A stretch of 10,159 nucleotides of DNA. Source: Pseudomonadota bacterium (GTDB lineage: Bacteria; Desulfobacterota; JADFVX01). A program made the translations under genes and the position numbers. Location: contig JADFVM010000312.1 of NCBI GenBank assembly GCA_015222555.1, forward strand, positions 1-10,159, read 5' to 3'. Shown here piece after piece: positions 6,320 through 10,159 of the stretch. The notes beneath the pieces were generated by a model that saw only the letters and a list, made by a program, of their open reading frames with translations, was not told the origin of the DNA and did no database searches. Position 1 is the first letter of the stretch. Every line of letters starts with the position of its first letter.

Positions 6320-7468
6320 ATGACCATGAATATAAGCCGTTTCACCCCCTACTATCTCAGCCTTTTCTACTTCCTCTTCTTCGCCTGGATGGGGATACAG
6401 ATCCCCTATTTCAACCTCTACCTTTACCACATCGGAATGACACCCTTCGAGATCGGCATCATTTCAGCATCCATACCACTGGTGAGGATCTTTTCTCCCG
6501 CCCTCTGGGGTTATGTGGCCGACAGGTTTGATCAAAAAGGGATGACAGGAAAAGGCTTATGGATTTTAAGCACTCTTTCCTTTTCACTGCTTTTCTTTGC
6601 AAACAGCTTTGCATCGATCCTCATCATAATGATCATATTCACATTTTTCTGGGCACCTACCCTACCTATTACGGAAGCCTCTACCATGATGACGGCAAGC
6701 AAGACAGGGATCGATTATGGACGAATGCGGGTGGGGGGGACATTCGGATTTATCCTTTTATCCTGGATTATGGGTCGTCTCCTTGACAATCTTCAGATCA
6801 CCCTTGTCCTTTGGGGAATGATGGGCTTGCTTCTAATCAGCACAGTCATCTCTTTTCGTATTCCCATGAAAAAGGGGGAAGGCGCCAGGATCAGCCTGAA
6901 GTCAGTCTCATCAGAGATGAGGCGAAAACCTGTCTACCGTTTTCTCATCGTCGCCATGCTCATGATCTTCAGCCACAGCACCTACTATGGTTTTCTTTCC
7001 ATCTATCTTGAATCGATGGGCTACACGAAAACCAGCATCGGACTCCTTTGGGCGCTGGGCCCTGTCGGCGAAGTAGCGGTCATGCTTTTAAGTAAACAGA
7101 TTTTAGGCCGATTCGGCACACTTCCCGTTTTAAAATTTTCCCTCTTCATGGCCGTTATCAGATGGGGAATATTTGCCGCCACAAATAATATAGTCTATCT
7201 CATCTTTGCGCAGCTGCTCCACGCCTTTACCTTCGGCACCTTTCACATCGCCTCGGTGAGGCATGTGGAAGAGCTTTTTCCAGACAACATGAAAAATACA
7301 GCCCAGGCACTTTACAGCAGTTCAGCCTATGGCATCGGCCTTGTCGTCGGCACACTGGTGAGCGGCTTCTTCTACGATATCATTGGCGCATCGCTGCTCT
7401 TTTTGATGAGCGCAATTATTGCACTCATTGCTATTGTTATGCTGTTTAAGGAGAAGGAACTAACATAG
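6320..7468 (+). CDS. MFS transporter, HcaT/MFS_1-like (PPP-type)
   Basis: The 382-residue inner-membrane protein has about twelve hydrophobic spans. The loop after the second span, GYVADRFDQKG (residues 64-74), is the major-facilitator motif A. YGRMRVGGTFGFIL (133-146) is the signature after span four of the LacY/NupG/HcaT-related group often annotated as phenylpropionate or nucleoside-type permeases. The central cytoplasmic loop (about 182-205, MKKGEGARISL to RRKP) divides the two halves, as is usual. The substrate cannot be told from sequence; small organic acids or nucleosides are known for the group. An ATG at 6320 and another at 6326 are both possible starts, and no clear Shine-Dalgarno precedes either. 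Repeats and terminators isolate the gene on the left, and it runs convergently with the nirK operon on the right, so it is probably a monocistronic unit unrelated to the respiratory genes. Confidence 0.9.
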   Translation: MTMNISRFTPYYLSLFYFLFFAWMGIQIPYFNLYLYHIGMTPFEIGIISASIPLVRIFSPALWGYVADRFDQKGMTGKGLWILSTLSFSLLFFANSFASILIIMIIFTFFWAPTLPITEASTMMTASKTGIDYGRMRVGGTFGFILLSWIMGRLLDNLQITLVLWGMMGLLLISTVISFRIPMKKGEGARISLKSVSSEMRRKPVYRFLIVAMLMIFSHSTYYGFLSIYLESMGYTKTSIGLLWALGPVGEVAVMLLSKQILGRFGTLPVLKFSLFMAVIRWGIFAATNNIVYLIFAQLLHAFTFGTFHIASVRHVEELFPDNMKNTAQALYSSSAYGIGLVVGTLVSGFFYDIIGASLLFLMSAIIALIAIVMLFKEKELT

Positions 7469-7516
7469 GTGAAGAGAAAAGGTCATCTTTATTGCGATTC
7501 TGAGAGGCCTTTTCTT

Positions 7517-7535
7517 GGGAAGGAGTCCCTTTTTT
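7517..7535 (+). terminator. Candidate weak terminator after the MFS gene
   Basis: GGGA (7517-7520) and TCCC (7526-7529) form a 4-bp stem around AGGAG and are followed by six Ts (7530-7535). A larger stem AGAAAAGG (7475-7482) with CCTTTTCT (7508-7515) lies just upstream. The stem is short, so this call rests mainly on the T-run and position. Confidence 0.35.
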
Positions 7536-7582
7536 ACGAAAACTTCATTAAGATTGATTAAATATAAGGATGCTCTCTTAAT

Positions 7583-7626
7583 TGTACATTTTTCAATGAC
7601 CGAAACCTGTACATTTTTCGATGACC
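7583..7626. mobile_element. Tandem 19-base direct repeat, possible solo end of an IS21-type element
   Basis: TGTACATTTTTCAATGACC (7583-7601) recurs as TGTACATTTTTCGATGACC (7608-7626), one mismatch, period 25. Ends of IS21-family insertion sequences begin with TG and carry short direct repeats of about this length and spacing as transposase binding sites. No istA or istB gene lies in the window, so this would be a leftover end from a deleted or excised element. The family assignment is from the general pattern. Paired regulator binding sites are the alternative. Confidence 0.4.
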
Positions 7627-7690
7627 ATTGACAAATGCCAAACCTAATGACTTTTTGAGAAAACTATAAGTATTTACCTAAGTCCGACAG

Positions 7691-7715
7691 GCTCCCAGGG
7701 AAGGAGCAGCTTTTT
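7691..7715 (+). terminator. Candidate hairpin with T-run in the convergent gap
   Basis: GCTCC (7691-7695) pairs with GGAGC (7703-7707) around CAGGGAA; AGC and then TTTTT (7711-7715) follow. The short stem and the 220-base distance from the MFS stop make it a weak plus-strand terminator candidate. Confidence 0.3.
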
Positions 7716-7735
7716 CATCTACACCCGTTCAGCTG

Positions 7736-7770
7736 AAAAAAATAGAGGGACGGCTATAAGCCTGTCCCTC
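7736..7770 (-). terminator. Rho-independent terminator of the nirK-cytochrome operon
   Basis: On the minus strand the stem GAGGGAC-A-GGCT pairs with AGCC-GTCCCTC around TAT (7745-7770, one bulged base), followed by TATTTTTTT. It lies 40 bases past the stop codon of the monohaem cytochrome gene, the expected place for the operon end. Confidence 0.75.
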
Positions 7771-7809
7771 CTATCAATAACTGCGTCTTTTTTCAAAACT
7801 TAATTTTGC

Positions 7810-8175
7810 TTACTTCTCTGTACAATTACATAACTCTCTTAGATACTTCACCATATCCTTGATTTCCGCCTCACTCATAACACCTTCCCACGGCGGCATC
7901 AAAGCCGACTTGGTAACGGAAGCTCCGCCCTGGGCGGTGACAGTATAGATGTCGGCGTCCTTCAATTTTATCATCTCCTCAGCATTGTTGTGAATCTTTG
8001 GTGCCACACCCATTGTCGGCTTATCTATCCCTTCTCCATTACCTGTAAGGCCGTGACACTGGCTGCAATAGAGCCTGTAATTGTTCTTAGCTGTTTCGGC
8101 GAATGTTTTAGAAGAAAGGCCGGAGAGGCCGACGATAAGTGTGAAAATAATAATTAGTGCTGATCTCTTTTTCAT
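7810..8175 (-). CDS. Monohaem class I cytochrome c
   Basis: The 121-residue protein has a signal peptide (MKKRS, hydrophobic core, cleavage near TFA-ET) and one haem motif, CSQCH (residues 37-41), with H41 as proximal ligand. The segment ALMPPWEG (91-98) supplies the likely distal Met93, and the C-terminal helix DMVKYLREL closes the fold, as in cbb3/c6-type class I cytochromes. Two further cysteines (C116, C118, in LCNC) at the very C-terminus are unusual and of unknown role. A strong AGGAGGAGG ribosome binding site overlaps the stop of the preceding dihaem cytochrome gene, with 9 bases between the genes. As the last gene of the operon it is a plausible soluble electron donor to the copper nitrite reductase, by analogy with c551-type donors; this is not proven. 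Confidence 0.93.
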   Translation of the reverse strand: MKKRSALIIIFTLIVGLSGLSSKTFAETAKNNYRLYCSQCHGLTGNGEGIDKPTMGVAPKIHNNAEEMIKLKDADIYTVTAQGGASVTKSALMPPWEGVMSEAEIKDMVKYLRELCNCTEK

Positions 8176-8184
8176 GGCCTCCTC

Positions 8185-8880
8185 CTATTCTTTCATTTCC
8201 ATAATGTAGTTGGTTAATTGCATCCATGCATGTTCACCCAGATCCCATTTCGGCATGGGGCTCATGGGATCCCAGTAGTGTGGATTCCTGATGTAGCTTG
8301 ACAGCCAGTCACCGTTAAGCCTTGAGCCGGCGTTATAAAGAGATGATCCGCTAGTTCCTCCCACAATCTTACCTCTCTTCTTTACCTGATGGCAGCCTAT
8401 ACAGGCGACAGACTTCGTGAAAATCATTTTAGCGCCGATCTTGAAAAAGCTTGCACCCGGTTTATAAACGCCAATTTTCATATCGGGATCCTTAAGGGTC
8501 ATCAGGTATTTAGAAGCCAACACGGCATCCTCTTTGGAGAGCCTGGAGGCGCAAAGCGGGGGATCCTGGATCCTGTCTACTCCATCTACAGTTTTGACGT
8601 GGTTCAGGTATAAAGTACCGGCCGGCCTTATCTGGTAGGGTTTCTGCGAAAATTCAACAAGGAATTCTTCCTGGAACTTGCTTCCGGCATAAAAAAGATC
8701 GGGGGCCTTCCGGCTGAGTGCCTCTGCAAAGGTTTTTGCAGCAGGTCCCTCCATTTTATGGCACGTGCCACAATTGTTTTTCTCAATGATAGTTTTTCCA
8801 TCGCCAGCCGCTGCAATCCGGACAGGCAAAGTCAGGGCAAGAGAAAACAGAATCAGGCAGGTGAGCTTCGTCATTTTCAT
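8185..8880 (-). CDS. Dihaem cytochrome c
   Basis: The 231-residue protein begins with a signal peptide (MKMTK, hydrophobic core to about 24, AAA). It contains two haem motifs, CGTCH (37-41) and CIGCH (160-164), each in a class I-like domain. The second domain ends with MSPMPKW (206-212), where a Met can serve as distal ligand. The first domain lacks the usual MPP motif; its distal ligand is not obvious (candidates are M127 and M134, around the domain link, or a histidine). There is one extra cysteine (C110). The start at 8880 sits 5 bases after AGGAGG. The gene follows nirK by 73 bases, which contain a strong hairpin, and precedes the monohaem cytochrome by 9 bases. A role in shuttling electrons from the membrane quinol pathway to the nitrite reductase is inferred from position. 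Confidence 0.9.
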   Translation of the reverse strand: MKMTKLTCLILFSLALTLPVRIAAAGDGKTIIEKNNCGTCHKMEGPAAKTFAEALSRKAPDLFYAGSKFQEEFLVEFSQKPYQIRPAGTLYLNHVKTVDGVDRIQDPPLCASRLSKEDAVLASKYLMTLKDPDMKIGVYKPGASFFKIGAKMIFTKSVACIGCHQVKKRGKIVGGTSGSSLYNAGSRLNGDWLSSYIRNPHYWDPMSPMPKWDLGEHAWMQLTNYIMEMKE

Positions 8881-8912
8881 ATTTGCCTCCTAAATTCACA
8901 GCATTGTTTAAG

Positions 8913-8945
8913 CCAGGGAAAACCACAGAGCATGGTTTTCCCTGG
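8913..8945 (-). ncRNA. Perfect 13-bp intercistronic stem-loop between nirK and the dihaem cytochrome gene
   Basis: CCAGGGAAAACCA (8913-8925) and TGGTTTTCCCTGG (8933-8945) are exact complements around a 7-base loop. No T-tract follows on the minus strand (CTTAAACAATG), so it is not a standard terminator. It starts 8 bases after the nirK stop codon. It more likely protects the nirK message from 3' decay or tunes the ratio of reductase to cytochrome. It is listed as a transcript structure, not an independent RNA gene. Confidence 0.6.
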
Positions 8946-8953
8946 TTAGTGTT

Positions 8954-9925
8954 TTACCTTGGCAGGATGTTATCACCCTTTCCCATCTTGGGATCGGCAT
9001 CAGGTGTGTTCATGAGAACGGTAATCGCGCCTCTCATAGCGGCATTCATCGAATGGTCAACAATGGCGTTATTCGTAGGGCGATCAGCCGGAGATATGAT
9101 GTCAAAGGTGGACGCTTCCGACACAGCCACATTATAGGTGGCCATGCCGTAAATAACATTCTTTGGGTTACCGTTAGGATAGACCTTGTCCCAAACACCC
9201 GCAATGGCATGAAAAGCGACCGGCAGGTTTATGTTGGCGTTTACAAAGAAGATTCGTACCAGTTCACCCGGTTTGGACTGGAGAGCCAGCTTAGCATTAG
9301 GATCATGAACAGGATCATAATGGAAGATCTTGCCGTTGATCAAGGCGTTTGTCCAGCCTCTGTTTTCCAGCATCGCCTTGTGGTCCTCTGGATCGGGAAA
9401 GAACTGAGACTGAATCAGGACATACTCGCGGTCCGGCTTTGGATAGGCCTTGGTGTAACCTTCTGCGGGATCAACAATGATGATGCCGTACATTCCGCGT
9501 GCAATATGCTGCTGCATCGGGCTTGCACCACAATGGTACATGAAAACGCCCGGGTATTTGGCCTCAAATTTATAATGCTTGCTTTCACCCGGCTTGACTT
9601 CACTGAACTCATCAAGCACGTCAACGATGGCGGCATGAAAATCCATAGAGTGAGAGTACTTGTTCTTTTTGTCATTTATGAGAGTAAAATCGACAATGTC
9701 ACCCTGCTTTACGCGCACAACGGGGCCCGGGATGGCTCCGTCAAAACTCATGGAGGGGTATTTTGTCCCTTTGTTATCAATGACAACCATATTTTCCGTT
9801 GCATGCATCGTTACCTTAACCGTCTTGGCAAATGCCACCTGTGAGGTAAGCGCTAGCCCCACGATTACATTTAAGATAAAAATAATCGCTTTCATTGTTT
9901 TCTTTCCAGTTACCATACACGTCAT
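8954..9925 (-). CDS. nirK: Copper-containing nitrite reductase (two-domain cupredoxin)
   Basis: The 323-residue periplasmic enzyme should reduce nitrite to nitric oxide. Two cupredoxin domains are visible (about 35-155 and 165-308). Against known NirK the ligands line up. Type 1 copper: H92, C132, H140 and M145 (HSMDFH, YHCGA, QHIARGM). Type 2 copper: H97, H131 and H291 (DHSMNAAMRGA). Catalytic residues: D95 and H239 (FHAIAG). The loop between C132 and H140 has seven residues and lacks the Trp next to the His of classical NirK, so it belongs to a divergent branch. The signal peptide ends near AFA (33). A strong AAGGAG lies 9 bases before the ATG at 9925; the later ATG at 9895 (MKAII) also has GGAAAG upstream and gives a shorter leader. 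It is the first gene of an operon with two cytochromes c. A multicopper oxidase of other specificity is less likely because the Asp/His catalytic pair is kept. Confidence 0.87.
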   Translation of the reverse strand: MTCMVTGKKTMKAIIFILNVIVGLALTSQVAFAKTVKVTMHATENMVVIDNKGTKYPSMSFDGAIPGPVVRVKQGDIVDFTLINDKKNKYSHSMDFHAAIVDVLDEFSEVKPGESKHYKFEAKYPGVFMYHCGASPMQQHIARGMYGIIIVDPAEGYTKAYPKPDREYVLIQSQFFPDPEDHKAMLENRGWTNALINGKIFHYDPVHDPNAKLALQSKPGELVRIFFVNANINLPVAFHAIAGVWDKVYPNGNPKNVIYGMATYNVAVSEASTFDIISPADRPTNNAIVDHSMNAAMRGAITVLMNTPDADPKMGKGDNILPR

Positions 9926-9954
9926 AGTCTTTCTCTCCTTATTTTTTGTCCATA

Positions 9955-9995
9955 ATTATATCTACCGCAAATTTGTCAAGATTGAATCAAATCAA
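9955..9995 (-). promoter_or_regulatory. FNR/DNR-type box and -10 element of the nirK promoter
   Basis: The sequence TTGAATCAAATCAA (9982-9995, plus strand) matches the FNR/DNR/NNR consensus TTGAT-N4-ATCAA at 9 of 10 positions. On the minus strand a perfect TATAAT occupies 9960-9955, with 21 bases between box and -10. A start site near 9948 puts the box centre at about -40.5, the class II activator position. A TTGACA at 9979-9974 is only 13 bases from the TATAAT, too close to act as a normal -35, which fits activator dependence. The regulator would sense oxygen (FNR) or nitric oxide (DNR/NNR); which one cannot be told. Confidence 0.65.
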
Positions 9996-10159
9996 AGATG
10001 GTCTTTTACTCCACAGCTTCCAACACATAATAATAAGATTGCAAATATTATAGTTATCTATACCACTTCAGCACCTCCTCCCAGCCCACCGAACTAATGT
10101 TTTTCGTTTGGTTTTAGAGGTACTCTACAATTAAAGTAAAGTTAATTCATTGATCATGA

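Noticed and set aside
9053..9844. 263-codon plus-strand open frame opposite nirK
   Set aside because: It is antisense to a well-supported NirK with all copper ligands, and its translation shows no recognisable domain.
9992..10057. Minus-strand peptide resembling a lipoprotein leader (hydrophobic run then LLCVGSCG)
   Set aside because: A stop codon lies immediately upstream, there is no start codon, and only about 20 residues remain; it also overlaps the FNR-type box.
1..10159. CRISPR arrays, tRNA and rRNA genes
   Set aside because: No regularly spaced repeats and no tRNA cloverleaf or rRNA-like segments were seen on inspection.

Overview
The window reads as chromosomal DNA of an anaerobically respiring Gram-negative bacterium. 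Two of its three gene blocks encode periplasmic or membrane electron-transfer proteins: seven c-type haem motifs, sixteen cysteines for four Fe-S clusters, an NrfD-type quinol-interacting membrane protein, and a copper nitrite reductase. Base composition is intermediate. The style resembles Desulfobacterota, Nitrospirota and their relatives, but no marker gene fixes the taxonomy, so this is an inference.

Left block (134-3528, minus strand, one operon in transcription order): a small protein with a twin-arginine-like leader; a Tat-exported four-cluster ferredoxin-like protein (HybA/DsrO/NrfC type); an NrfD/DsrP-like membrane protein; and a tetrahaem periplasmic cytochrome c. Together they look like a membrane complex that exchanges electrons between the quinone pool and the periplasm. 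At the very left edge a short stretch on the minus strand resembles a piece of an ORF6N-domain protein.

Middle block (3884-7468, plus strand): a divergently transcribed EF-G-like translation-factor paralogue whose GTPase motifs are degenerate (P-loop Lys to Glu, NKxD to TRLD, DxPGH to DIPGS), and an MFS transporter of the HcaT/MFS_1-like type. About 420 bases of non-coding DNA packed with hairpins and a nested palindromic repeat separate the two genes. After the MFS gene comes a 340-base gap with a 19-base direct repeat resembling an IS21-type transposon end, and a good minus-strand terminator.

Right block (7810-9925, minus strand, in transcription order): a copper nitrite reductase (NirK-like, all expected copper ligands and catalytic Asp/His present), a dihaem cytochrome c and a monohaem cytochrome c. 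It is preceded by a promoter with a 9/10 match to the FNR/DNR consensus, placed at about -41 from the start site predicted from a TATAAT box, so expression under low oxygen or nitric oxide is expected. A perfect 13-bp stem-loop lies between nirK and the first cytochrome gene. The last 160 bases to the right edge hold no gene I can support.

Working model (inference): the left complex could oxidise menaquinol and pass electrons through periplasmic cytochromes, including the two beside NirK, to reduce nitrite to nitric oxide. Nothing in the sequence proves that the two clusters are coupled.
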